64,000 nt of DNA from Syngnathus acus. Lineage: Eukaryota > Chordata > Actinopteri > Syngnathiformes > Syngnathidae. Position numbers and translations under genes: made by a program. Each line of letters opens with the position of its first letter. The stretch's first letter is position 1. The notes below the pieces were generated by a model. It worked only from the letters and a program-made list of their open reading frames with translations, searched no databases and was not told the origin of the DNA. Below are positions 13,201-25,618 of the stretch, one piece after another. The DNA lies in the NCBI RefSeq assembly GCF_901709675.1, contig NC_051093.1:9620053-9684052 (forward strand), given 5' to 3'.

Positions 13201-16200
13201 GTCGATGGTTTCACATTTGAGGTGTCGCAATTGTATCGACGCGTCCTTTAGCTCACCTGCTTGCAGTGGCAAGCGTTTTCCCCTTACGGGATTTTTCTCG
13301 CGCTGCCCTTCTTTGCATCCTATTGACATTCTCTATGTGTAGCAGGAAGGTGGGTGAGTCATCGGAGCATAGCGTTGGCCGGCTCCTTATCAAAAGTCTG
13401 CACAATGGGAGCAGATAGGATGGAAGAGCAACCATTTTGACACAGTGAAGACCTACCTCCACTTAGGAACACAAAAGCAGTTGCATATGCAAATATTTGT
13501 GTCGCGCAAAAACAAATGGGGGCTTTTTCCCATTAAAGTTAATTCACGAGATTTCTTGTCCAATACAGATGTTTATGGGAAAAAAAGAATAAAATCGAAG
13601 TATTTTGAAATATTACTCATCATGTTCAAACAATACTGACTGTACATCACAGTCGAACATTCCGGAAATATGTATATCGTGAGTTTTTTTTTTTGATGAA
13701 AGCAAATTGCTTGGCTGAGATGTGCTCATTTGGTCCTCAGTGGTCTGGTCACATGTGCTCAGTCAATGTGATGATGCATACGGCCAATGCATAATATGTT
13801 ATCATGTCAATTGGAGAAGAAAAATCCTGGCGGGAAGCCCATTTATAAAATGCATGGAAGATTACTGGTGTTGTATGCAGAGGGACAAATTAGAATTCAA
13901 AAGGCTTCTATTCTGCCCTTAGTGGAGAAAATGTGTAGTTTTGCCCAAGACATTATTATGTAAATCTGCGCTTGTCCATGCATGACTGCATGCGAGCGCA
14001 GAAGCATCTCTTCACTTGATTGCAAGGATATGCGGCATGTCAAGGTTATTTATTAAAATATAGACTTTCAATATTTCATTTCCTGAGCTGAGGCTTCATG
14101 GAAAAGTGAGGCGGGAAGAGAAGTGCCTTAAATATTTGATCAAATGCAGGTAACTCATACGAGCTTGAAGATCACTTCAGGTTTTGAAATATGTCGAGGA
14201 AGCCAAAAACTTCAAACCCTATTTTCGGTATGCCTTGTTGAAGGCTTGGATCTTAAAAAAAAAAAGAATTCGGCTAAACAAATAGTGTTTAAAAATTCAT
14301 CTGGGGCAAACGCTTTGTGGCAAATGTAGAAAGTACAATTAAAGTTCAACAAAAATTTCAATTGTAACAAATAATGAAAATAAAACATTTTCTTCAATTT
14401 CTCAACTTTACAGATTCCCTTTTTACCCCCCACACAGCAGTGTTGATCATTATTTCATGATTAAGTGTCTGTTCCGTCAGATAAACAAACACAGCAGATT
14501 TGAATGAAGCCTTTGAGGTAACATTCCGGGCAATTCCTTTTTTTTTTGCAATCAAATTGCCCTCCAAATACTTGATTCCATTTGGCTTATTTTGCGATAA
14601 CGTTTCATTTCTCCAACCAACGTTGGCAGGCTTTATGGAACACGTGTGTAATTTTCTTCTGATCTTTGGACCGGAGGGGGAAATCACGGAGGCTCGATCT
14701 GGGAGCCTTTCGAAAGGTTATGAGCCTTTGCTAGTTTCCATATACCCCTAGCAGCCACTCAAGCGTATCAGAGCACACTCTAAAGTCTTTTCTTCCAACG
14801 CACACACACACACACACACGAGGAGGCTGCATTTATCAGCTGCGAGAGTGTTGACAGAAGGTGCACTGCAGTGTCTCTATCAGTGCCACACCACTGATCA
14901 ACACTTCCTCCTGATTCTTATCTGTGGAGCACACACAAGATTTCCATCTGTCTGGCTTGTGACTTCAAGTGGGCATAGACTGATAACTTTAATTCATCCA
15001 TATGCTCAGAGTCAGTACTTTAGACTAAGCGGATGGTGCTGTTTTGTGTTTTTTTGACCATCTTCAATCTTAAAGATTGTGTTACGTAAGCTTTATTACC
15101 TTCTTTGCACAAGCATGAGTTTTGAATTGAATTTCATCGCCCAGGTCTGATTTTCATAACGGCCATGCTTTTTATCCATTATGTCCTCATCGCGAGGCGG
15201 CCTCGCAAACGGGTACAAACGACGTTGTCAACACGGAATGTACTTAAATGCGTGAAGCGAGGACACACCCCGAGGCTTTTATCCTTTTAGCTTGCAATCA
15301 GAGGCAGATATGAACCCCGCAATGACACATATATCATGATTGCAATTCCGCTCGTTTTTTTCTCTCGCTCTCTCTCTCCGAGGGCTTTAATGTTCCCCTC
15401 AGCCTTTTGCCTCTTGACTTTTATGTTGTGTATAAAGACTAATGAGTTGGAGGAGGACAATCTATTGTGGCGACCAGCTCTCTATCCATCTCAGTGTATG
15501 AGAAAGCATCGAGCGCAACCCACCTTTACTTAATAAAACAAAAAAACTTCCAGTTAAAGTACAAAATCTTCATTAGGGTTTTTACACTGATGTTCATTAA
15601 TGTGCATTGTCCCTATTCAAATACATAATATATCAAATAAATATATAAATCCAGCTCATATAATGCACAAGGCCATCAGAGCGCAGCAGGTTGTAATTAT
15701 CAAGTTATGCAGAACTAACTCGACTTTGATTCGAGCAGAGAAACTACTTGTAAGAATGTCAGTGCATAGATATGGAATGAAAAAGCCATTTGCGTGGAGA
15801 CGGTAGCGCTCAACAACTCCTCAAGTGCGGAAGATTGAAGGACATGCTTCAAGTTAGGTCAACATTATTTGTATCAGATGGATTAGAACGACCCATACAG
15901 ATCAAAATAAATACAATACATATCAAATATATTTAACAAAAAAAAATCTGCATCGCCAAATAAGGTAAACTAGCAACAAGCTATGTTAATGGCTGGACCC
16001 ATACATTAACAAATGAGCTCTATCAACATAAAGTGCAAAGCAATTAACATTTATAGTAGCAATAAAGTAATTCGGAGCCCATTCTCGTAAATTTCATTTG
16101 GTTATTAGTCCTAACGTACCAAAACACAATTGCAGGTTTTTATCCTTTCTTTTTCACCCTGCGATGTCTTGCATGCTGTCCCGTTTTGCTTGCTAGATGC

Positions 16201-17247
16201 TCAATTGACTGGCCGCCCAATGACATGGAAAAAGATTAAAAAACGTGTCTGCACTTTTTGATTATGGCCCGCAATAGTTCTCCAGAATAATCTGAAAACA
16301 AAACATACTACAATGGCTGCAGCATCCAGCAAAAATGTTCACCGGCTTAAAGCGCTTACACATGAATAGAAGATTGAAGAAGGAGGTTCCAGGGATTTAC
16401 GTCTCTGCGACATTCATTTATTTGTGTCGTTCACTTTGACAAATCGCAAGTGACCTCCCGCCCACAGCAGATGAGCAAAGTGAACCGGACATGAAACACG
16501 AGCATCGGACTTGCAAATAAATACAGTAACTGATGTTATGAAAGAAAAGACATGCTTGGCCGCAATGTCTAACACAATTATAAGTCCTGCTTAATCACAC
16601 GCTGGACTCGTTTTGCCTCAGTCCCGACCGACCGACCGACCGACCTTTGAGTCCAGCCCGAGTGAGCAAACTGATTAGTCTGGCAAAGTCACATGAAGCA
16701 GACGTTTCTCAGAGGGAAAAATGACTTGCCTGGTGTGCTAATGTCTGAGGCCAGATAATGCATCACTTTTGGGGGGGGGGGCTTGCTTCATGAGGAGAGC
16801 AGAAAGGAAGCAATTCTGCAATCTTAAAAAGACCAATGCGATTGAGCGCTGACAAGAAATGAGTTTTACACCCCAAAAATATCATAACAAATACAATTTA
16901 GTGCTGGATGCAATTCAGGCTCCAATTTGTTGGCAATTTGGAAAATATTTCCTACCGGGAGGAAAAAAAAAGCCATTGTCAGGTCCATTTGTGAGCGCGT
17001 GTATGGTGACGGACACAAGTATTGGGACAGCAATAGCTTTCTATCGTACTAGAGTTAATGGTGATGCTTTGTGATCCAAGGTCTTGCGCAACATGCTGCT
17101 TTTTTGTGTGACGTTTGCAAATCGGTTTTAACAAAAGCTACAAACCTACGGGCCTTGACTTTGAAGGCTTCTTTGTTTCACTTTCAAAGCGATGACAAAT
17201 TTCAGGAACCGGCAGTAAATTGATTTAGAAATGACTGTTGGTTCCAT
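10260..17247. other. Intergenic, no gene seen
   Basis: No supported gene. Simple sequence includes a short CA run near 14800-14819, five CCGA units near 16626-16646 and an 11-base G run at 16771-16781. About 10860-11320 is richer in CpG than its surroundings, but I see no exon, donor or start site that would make it a promoter. Confidence 0.5.
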
Positions 17248-17282
17248 CACACACATGCACACACACACACACACACACACAC
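17248..17282. repeat. (CA)n microsatellite
   Basis: CA dinucleotide run, interrupted once by TG near its start, followed by a T-rich stretch. Confidence 0.9.
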
Positions 17283-19880
17283 CGTTTTTTTTATTTTTTT
17301 TAGTAAATTCTCACGAGACAGATCTCAGTAAGACGATCGGTCAAACAATTAAAGATTGCTTCCATCGCTTTCTAAACGCAAATGGAATTACCGAAGTATA
17401 TTCAGGTTCACAAATGTAAAATACATCCTACCCCGTATTATTCAGTCCATTTACCTCACTTAAACTTTAATTTGTAATTTTTTTTTTTTTACATGAAATC
17501 ACAGAACACGCTAAGCCGGGAGTTGTCACATTTGTTCTCGATATGTCACTCCCCTCTTCAATTATCTTCCGGCTAAATTATTCAAAGAGGTCTTTGTGAA
17601 AATTGCAATCCTGACATTGTCAACCTTTAAAAATGACAAGTAGCGTCACCCTAAGTATGCCAACCTTCACTTTCACATTAATTGGCGTGTGCAATTCCAT
17701 ATCATTAACATGCGTATCCAATTTTGTCCAACTCACAGAAGACGAGCCTGGAATTCAGATTGGAATCGCTGAATGCTAAAATGCAAAGAAGGTTTTCTCT
17801 CCTCCCAACCAAAGTCTTCTTGGAGTGGGTGCCCTTTATCTTCAATGCAGGAAAGCTCCGCCGAGACTGGAGGAACATCTGCGTGATCCAACCCAGGAGA
17901 GCCAGCCCGCCTGGGCCTATCTTGACTTTCTGCACATGAATGAGACGGAAGAGCAGGCGGGCATGGTTGGGGTCACCCGAACATCACACTTGCGTGCATC
18001 TGTAATCTGCTTTGGCCATGTTGATGTAAATGAGGCCTTTGCTTGATCTAAATAGGCACTAAATGTGGTTCCTTACTGTATATTTGCTTACGCTAGCTTA
18101 CACGTATCTAAATTATGCATGTGAATATACACATGAGGATCCATCTGGGCTCAGAACCTCCTGGTGCCCCCCCACCCCCCCTGAAAGAAAAGCACAATGA
18201 TGAATCTTAATGATGTTTCTTTTCTTCTCTCCTTTAACTGATGACAAACTGCAGTTTCTTTGTGATCATTTGTTTCCTACAATGAATGCCAAGAGAGCTC
18301 CATATTTTCATTCATTCATCACTCGAACAATGATGCTCTCTCACACATACACATACACCGCTCTTGCTCATCCTCTTATCTTTTTCAATCACACTCTTAT
18401 GTCAGGATGCTTTCTCTCTATTACCTTCAATGCTGCGAGTGAGTGCCTCTCTTCTCATTCTCTTCCTCCTCTCACTGCTTGTGCGTGACGTCATAGCAAC
18501 CGCAGTGTATGAGCCATCCCCCCCCCCCCCCCCCCCCCCCCCCGTCAGTCTACGTCACTGTATCAAAAATGACACAGGTAGGTAGCCAGACAGATGAGGG
18601 ATAGCGCGGAGGGAGAAAGTGACAAACCGAGCCACAGCCACACAATATGACATGCAGGAGCTCTGCAAGCCGTGGGCAAGGTCGGCTTTGGGCTGCAGCA
18701 TTTTTATTGATGTGACTCACTGTGGCATGGTGCAGCGAAATGAGTGTTCCAGCAAAGCGAGGGGGGTTAAAATAGCCGAAGCGCCATTGTGAAAGAGTCA
18801 AGAGTGCTGGGGTGGAAGCAGAAGGGGAGGGCGATTTAAGATACACACTCACCAGCTTGTACATTATTATTCATACGCTGGGTTCATCTGCACTAATGAG
18901 ATTCTACACAAGAGTTGCATGAACAAGTCTTGCCTTGCCGAGGATGAGGAGCAGTCAACATGTTTGTTAAACATGTCTTATTCTTGTTTGCAGGGGTGTT
19001 GAACTGCAATGCATCGTGAGAGGGACACGAGCGTGTGAGCCAATGCAAAAAAGCACAACAAATGAATTTAAGGTTTCCACTTCATGCAGTAAGTCATGGT
19101 AAACAAATATGATTGTACTTCTGTGGTTTCTATTTTCTATTACATTGCTGACGTTGTGTTCTCTGCAAAAACAATAATAACTCGTACATTGTATTTCACG
19201 TGTGATGGTTTGGAAATATGCGTGGAATGTGGTATCTTATGTTTATTATTTATTTATTATTATCTCTGGCGGCTGGAGCCAAGGAGAGCTTAGAGCGAAC
19301 GCACTAGAGACATCTTGTGGTACAAGAGAGTATGGTTCGACATTAATCAGCAATGACGTTCATCATAGTCCTGGTTTGAGTCATTTGCCCCCCTCCTAAA
19401 ACTAGATCTTCTACTTCAATCATTATGCACTAAATTTATATTTTTATATACTATATATTCTAAGACCCACCCTTGGGACAAAGGGAGCCCGAAGACGTGA
19501 ATTTCAATCTAGGTATTAATAATGATTTCATCACCAAACTTTGTTGATATAACGAATGCAAAAGTGAGTGGCTTTTTCTTAAATGAACACTTTACATTGC
19601 CTTAGTTTCTGCATTTAATTATTATGCATTGTGCTTTTTTAACTCCAATGAATTCATAATGAGTCGCTTTGATAATCACAAAATATTATAAATGGAAGAA
19701 TGAAGAATAAAGCCCCTTTGTAATATATAGCCCTTATAGCATGTAATATACCACAAAACGTGATCCTTAAATGGGTTCATCTGTGCCAGAGGTTAATGAT
19801 CAGGGTAATAAATCATTGTTTCATGTACTCCCTGCAATGAGCTCACGTCATTGCTTTTTGGCTTGTGTATTGACCTTTCC
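17283..19880. other. Intergenic, no firm gene
   Basis: Two overlapping frames at about 17724-18046 give peptides of about 70 residues after an AG that could be an acceptor at about 17738. I recognise neither peptide and see no clear donor, so no gene is called. The C homopolymer at 18518-18543 lies in this stretch. Confidence 0.45.
18518..18543. repeat. Poly-C run of 26 bases
   Basis: A homopolymer of 26 consecutive C residues (poly-G on the other strand). Such runs are error-prone in sequencing and can form quadruplex or i-motif structures. Confidence 0.95.
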
Positions 19881-20235
19881 GACTTCGTGAATGGTATTTG
19901 AACGCACCTCCGTAGCACAACGGCGGAAATGAATGAACGATAGATTTGTTGTGCTACGTCACCGATTGCTGCGCGGAAGGATACTCAGAAGACGATGTCA
20001 CAACGACGCGTAGTTCCGGGATGTGGGACTATTTCTTCGGAATGGCAAAGAAGCGCGTTGAAAAGTGCAAGGATACAGCGGAGTTACACGTTGCTAGCAG
20101 GTGCATAATGGTGAATTTTCAATACCTTTGAGAGACGTCATGATGCAACAATCGGCGTTTTCATCTTTTTGTTCATGGTGAACAAAACGTTTGCTGCTCA
20201 CTGCAAGCTTATGTTTACGTGAGACGGATGACACG
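19880..20235 (+). promoter_or_regulatory. Possible SGSM3 promoter and non-coding first exon
   Basis: This block is richer in CpG than the DNA around it. It contains a CRE-like CTACGTCAC at about 19958 and an ETS-like TTCCGGGA at about 20013. It ends in a strong splice donor, ACACG followed by GTAAGT, with the exon ending at 20235. A matching acceptor (TTGTTAAGCAG) ends at 21332, directly before the leader and ATG of SGSM3. I infer a non-coding first exon spliced to the start-codon exon. The transcription start itself is not visible. Confidence 0.35.
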
Positions 20236-20459
20236 GTAAGTTTGGATTGCTCGCATCCTGACACGTAACTGCTAGCCAGCCATATGCTGATGCTATCAAA
20301 CAGCTGACAACTTGGCTTATGACACGCATGCATTTCTTTTGTGGTTTCTTCTTTGTACTGTGACACACTAAGTGTTAAAAACAAATATCCGTGTGGTTGG
20401 CGAGAACGAATTGGCATGAAATGAAAACGAACGCTATATTTAGCAGGAGTGAGACTGTT

Positions 20460-20644
20460 TGACGTCATCTGGGGACCGAGTGTCGTTTGACGTCATCGAC
20501 TGATGTTCACGAGTGGGGTTGCTTTTTGTCAAATTGAGTGTCGTGTTTTTCTGCAGTCTTTGTTCCAAATAAAGTGACACTTAAAAGCTTGCCGAGCTAT
20601 TTTTGTAACTATATACTCCTGATCTTCATCCTGTTTTGACGTCA
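20460..20644. promoter_or_regulatory. Cluster of three palindromic CRE sites
   Basis: The perfect 8-base CRE palindrome TGACGTCA occurs at 20460-20467, 20488-20495 and 20637-20644, each preceded by TT. A partial copy (AGACGTCA) is at 20133-20140. CREB/ATF-family factors bind this sequence. The cluster lies about 0.8-0.95 kb before the SGSM3 start codon, inside its putative first intron. Function is inferred. Confidence 0.45.
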
Positions 20645-21414
20645 CGGGTCAATTCTTTTGAAATTGCGGACAGTGATGAGGAAGTGCAATCAATCTTTGA
20701 CTTGTGCATGTGTCTTTAAGTGGACCGAAAAAAACTATCTGGCCTGAATATGACCATGCAGCTGAAGCTAAACATCTTGTTTTTTGTCATGGTGTGGGTG
20801 GACATGACTATATGAAAGCATGAGTCACCAGTGCTGGGCTTACTGTGCAACAGTTTGTAGGATATGTTCTGTCGTATTGGATTTCTTCTCATGTGATTAA
20901 AGTGTACATCAGGACGTCTGAGTTGCACATCTGCTGAAGCTGCTTGGCCATCCTCAAATTGATTTCTCATCTCTCTTAAATCCTAAATCCTCCTTAGGAT
21001 GCTGCAGAATGAATCATTTCAGCTGCTGCCTCTTGCACGTCACGCATTTCTTAATTTTGGGGAGCCAGTGAGGAGAAGCGACACGGTCAAGTCATTTTAT
21101 TCAGGGAGATTTGTTTGCAAATTCAGCCAAAGGGCAGATAATATTACAAGAACAGAATGTGAAGAAGAGTTGCGGTTATTAATGAGCTTCTTGTGAGAAC
21201 GAACGGCAGTCATGTGGTCATGAGAGGAGGTGCCCTTTCTCCTTCCAGCTCAGAAATTCGTTCCATCGGTCTTCATTTGTTGTTCAGCCGAGCAGCCAAT
21301 GGAGCCGCCTTTTGCTGTTTTTTGTTAAGCAGATCCCGGACCTACTAGCACCCCTGACTTGAGATTGAGCGCAGTCTTTTGGATAGGGAAGGCATCGCTC
21401 TAGAATTCAGCACC

Positions 21415-24382
21415 ATGTCAGGTATTGTTGATTCACTTTTCAAACCACACACACCCATGTTGATGCTTTGCTAAATATTTGCACGTTTCTTCAGCAGGCT
21501 TGTTTGTGATTGGATGTTTTTTTTAATTCCAGGCACGTACACCCCGGCCCCCGGTGGGCCTTTCTCAGCGCTCACTCCAAGCATGTGGCCCCAGGACATT
21601 TTGGCTAAGTACCATCAAGTAAGCACATGACACCTCGTGTTTCGATCAGTGGCTTTGTTGTGTTCTATGAGCTGATCCCATTTTATTTAATTGTTCCAAA
21701 ACAGATATACATATAATTAATACATTTGGTTTCAAAGCACCCTGTCACATTTTCCTTCAAATGGAATCAAATATTGTTTTGTGCTCTACAGAAAGACGAC
21801 GCGGAATTGAATGGACTCAAGTATGATGAGTTTGGCTTCAGAGTGGACACAGAAGGTGATCTCTAATGGAGACTCTTTTTTTTTTTTTTTCGTAGGGAAG
21901 TTCCTCTTAGTCTGTCTGGGGAATATTTCTTGGAAAATGAATTTGGCTTCAAATTTGTTTCACTAAATTAGAATGTACATGTGATGTGCTACTGCTCAGT
22001 ATGTCTTTCTGATCTTTATCCACACTCATTATTCAGACTTTATAACGTGATTATTTCATTCGGGTCACACATTTCTAATTCCCTCCCACGCAGAGAGTGA
22101 CGATCCCAGTCCTTGGCTCGGCACTGAAGGCTCACCGCAACGTGAAAACCCGCAGCAGAGGTTGCGCTGGCAAGCCCATTTGGAATTCACGCATAATCAC
22201 ACAGTGGGCGACCTCACCTGGGAGCTCATCGCGCCCGTCCTCCCGCGCTCCGAACGCCTGCGGACGCTCGTACTCGGCGGCATTCCTCATAGCATGAGGC
22301 CGCAGGTCGGTGGCTTGTGCTAAATCTCCCCCCAAAAATGGAAGATTTCAACATGTGTTTGCTCTCTGCCAGTTATGGATGCGTCTGTCGGGAGCCCTGC
22401 AGAAGAAGAGGACCTCTGAAATCTCCTATAAAGAAATCATTAAGAACAGCTCCAATGATGACACCTCCACATCTAAACAGGTGCGCTCCCCGAAATGTGG
22501 CCTTTGTTTATCGTAGCGTGAATGAAGGATGACGGTCATCACGTGACCTTTAAGAAAAATAATAATAATAATACTTCTCAATCGCGTAGATAGAGAAGGA
22601 CTTGCTGCGGACGATGCCCACCAACGTGTGCTTCAGCAACCTGACGAGCGTCGGGGTCCCGAGGCTGCGACGGGTCCTTCGAGGCTTGGCCTGGCTTTAC
22701 CCCGACATCGGCTACTGCCAGGGAACTGGAATGGTGAATGTTTATTTTTTTTCCACTGTCTACTTATCTTGTCTATCTGGACCTCCTCCACCTCATCACC
22801 CCCCCCCCCCCTCCTTTTTTTTTCTTTTTGCTTTAGGTGGTTTCCTGCCTGTTACTCTTCATGGAGGAGGAAGACGTGCTATGGATGATGTGTGCCCTGA
22901 TTGAAGACCTCCTCCCTCCAGCGTACTTCTCCTCCACCCTGCTGGGCGTCCAAACGGACCAGAGAGTGCTTCGTCAGCTCATCGTTCAGTACCTACCGGC
23001 CCTTGACCGCCTTTTACAGGAGCACGACATCGGTATGGCTCGAAATGAAGGAACGCTCCCGAGAGTGCTTTCAAACCATTTTTGTTTTTTTTTCCTCCAC
23101 CTCATAAGATTACTAAATGCGTTTGCTCCCCGTCCGTTTAGAGCTGTCTCTGATCACGTTGCACTGGTTCCTAACATCCTTCGCCAGTGTGGTGGACATC
23201 CGTTTGCTCCTCCGGATCTGGGACCTCCTTTTCTACCAGGGCTCCTTAGTGCTATTTCAAATCACGCTGGGCATGCTGAAGATCAAGGTGAGCTCACATA
23301 CCTTGAATTCTTTTCCAAAGGCGTTTTATAATGTAAGGCGTCTCCGTCTACCTCAGGAGGAGGAGCTCATATCGTCCGAGAACTCTGCGTCTATTTTTAA
23401 CACTCTGTCCGACCTACCGAGCCAGTTGAGGGACGGGCCGGCCGTTCTCGGGGAAGCTTTGAGGCTGGCAGGGAATCTGTCACAGGACGCCCTGGATGCT
23501 CACCGACACAAGCACCTGGCTTACATCCTCAACGAGCAGGCTCAGATGGATAGCGGGAGCGCGCCGCTCAATTCCAATCTCAACAAGGTCAGCGGGCCTC
23601 ATGAATCAAGGTCGCGCTAAATAGCGACATAACACACTTTTGCCTCTCCGTCCATCCGTGCAGGTGGTGCGGAGGCAGTCCCTTCGTCGAAAGTCCACTT
23701 TAAGCTCTCTGCTGTTTGGGGAGGATGAAGCCGAAGCTCTCAAGTCCAAGAACATTAAGCAGACGGAGCTGGTGGCGGCCCTTCGAGAGGCCATCACTCG
23801 CACGTCAGAGCATTTCCACTGTCTTGACCCGCGCCACTCCAGCACTGTAAGTTTGCGCTCATTTCTTCTTGCGGAATATGAAGACATGACAACAAAACTG
23901 TTTTCACATTGTAGGAGCTAACCCCTGACTACTCCATGGAAAGCCACCAGCGGGACCACGAAAACTTCCTGGTGGTGTCCCGGAACCGACGGCGACGAGC
24001 CAAGGCTTTGCTGGATTTCGAGAGGCACGACGATGACGAGTTGGGCTTCAGGAAGAATGACATCATCACGGTGAGATTGACACAATTGATGTTGATAACT
24101 AGTTGACTGTGATGATTATGATGATGTTTTTTTTCTCAGATTGTCTCACAGAAGGATGAACACTGTTGGGTTGGGGAGCTCAATGGCCTTCGAGGTATGT
24201 GTGCAGATTTGTGCTAATATAAATTTCCATCATCTGTTATTTAACATAACTACACTGCTGTCGACAGGCTGGTTCCCCGCTAAGTTTGTGGAGATCCTCG
24301 ATGAAAGAAGTAAAGAGGTCGATTGTTTTCTTCAAAAAGTCATTCATGTCTAATGTTTATTTGTTTCTTAGTTGCCATCATC

Positions 24383-24442
<60 letters not shown>

Positions 24443-25618
24443 AGTACTCGTTAGCAGGAGACGACTCTGTAACAGAAGCTGTGACCGATCTAGCCAGAGG
24501 GACTCTATGCCCGGCCCTGAAGGCCATCTTTCTGCACGGCCTGAAGAAACCCTCCATTTTGGGCGGGCCCTGTCACCCGTGGTTATTCATAGAAGAGGTT
24601 ACGGTCGATTCCATCCCGCCAAATTACAGATAATGTGGCACCGCTAACGTGGTGCTCCCATTTCAGGCGGCCAGCAGAGAGGTCGAGAGAGACTTCAACT
24701 CGGTCTACTCCAGACTGGTGCTGTGTAAAACCTACAGGTAAACAAAGATGCACACGCACAATTGGGCTGGATTTAGCTGGAAATGACATCATAATAAAAT
24801 ATTCTTTACTGTTGTAAATTTGAATTCAAGGAAGTGTTTCTTTTTTCTTCCCAGGTTAGATGAAGATGGGAAGGTTCTTACGCCAGAAGAGCTCCTATAC
24901 CGGGTGAGTAGTTACTCGATATATAGTATCGGTTGAAAGACTTCTCGGAAACTTTAAAAATATTTCTTTTTTTTTTTTTCTCCTCATTTAGGCGGTGCAG
25001 TCTGTCAACATGAGCCATGATGTCGCTCACGTTCAGATGGATGTTAAGTTCCGGTCTCTGATCTGCGTCGGCCTCAAGTGAGTTCACACGTGCAGAAATT
25101 GATGGATTGTTTCGAATAAAGTAAAAGATGATACCAAGCTAGATCTAAATATGCATGTTTTTTTTTCTTACTTCCCCCGACAGTGAGCAGGTGTTGCATT
25201 TATGGTTGGAGGTGCTGTGTTCCAGCATGGCGGCCGTCGAGAAATGGTATCATCCGTGGTCATTTCTACGCAGTCCAGGATGGGTTCAGATTAAATGTGA
25301 ACTCAGGTCAGAATTACAACAAATAGAAAGAACATTTTGCTTGATAAAAGTCAACAAAAAGTTCACTTCTTTTCCCACAGGGTCTTAGCAAAGTTTGCCT
25401 TCAGTCTTTCTCAAGATTGTGAATTACCGGAGCAGAAAGAGGTAAGCAAAAATAACAGCAGCAGCAGCTAAGCTTTTTATCTTTGAGTTACTGTGTGTAA
25501 TCTGATGCTTTTGCTTGCGTCAATTGTGTTCTCGGAGAAGGAGCAGAGGCCGCTGAAAGAGGGCGTGCAAGACATGCTGGTGAAGCATCATCTCTTCAGC
25601 TGGGACATTGACGGCTAG
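21415..25618 (+). CDS. sgsm3: Small G protein signalling modulator 3 (TBC-SH3-RUN protein), complete
   Basis: Rab-GAP-family scaffold; human SGSM3 is linked to small GTPases and, in published work, to gap-junction and endosomal trafficking. Coding exons: 21415-21421, 21533-21618, 21792-21855, 22094-22305, 22373-22480, 22590-22733, 22837-23032, 23142-23287, 23357-23587, 23664-23846, 23915-24070, 24140-24194, 24268-24317, 24445-24597, 24667-24737, 24855-24903, 24992-25077, 25184-25306, 25381-25441, 25541-25618. Phases join without a break to give 752 residues, against 749 in human. The TBC domain (about 115-310) keeps the arginine finger in IEKDLLR (R166) and the glutamine finger in YCQ (Q203), so GAP activity is plausible. 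SH3 is about 487-543 and RUN about 559-722. The start is fixed by CACCATGT and the family N-terminus [19 protein letters not shown]. The last acceptor is ambiguous (25538 or 25541). It converges on the GTPBP1 gene. Orthology is recalled, not searched. Confidence 0.97.
24384..24440. repeat. (TG)n microsatellite abutting a splice acceptor
   Basis: About 28 TG units fill the 3' half of a 127-base SGSM3 intron and run into GCAG, the acceptor of the exon starting at 24445. The usual pyrimidine tract is missing at this acceptor. Confidence 0.95.

Noticed and set aside
19946-20131. Possible zinc-finger (THAP-like) start, reading MSQRRVVPGCG in one frame
   Set aside because: The frame stops after about 35 codons, with none of the later THAP residues. 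It is better explained as leader or degenerate sequence.
22837-23331. 164-codon single frame treated as a separate gene
   Set aside because: It is SGSM3 exon 7 running on into the next intron and then out of frame over exon 8. The true protein splices at 23032.
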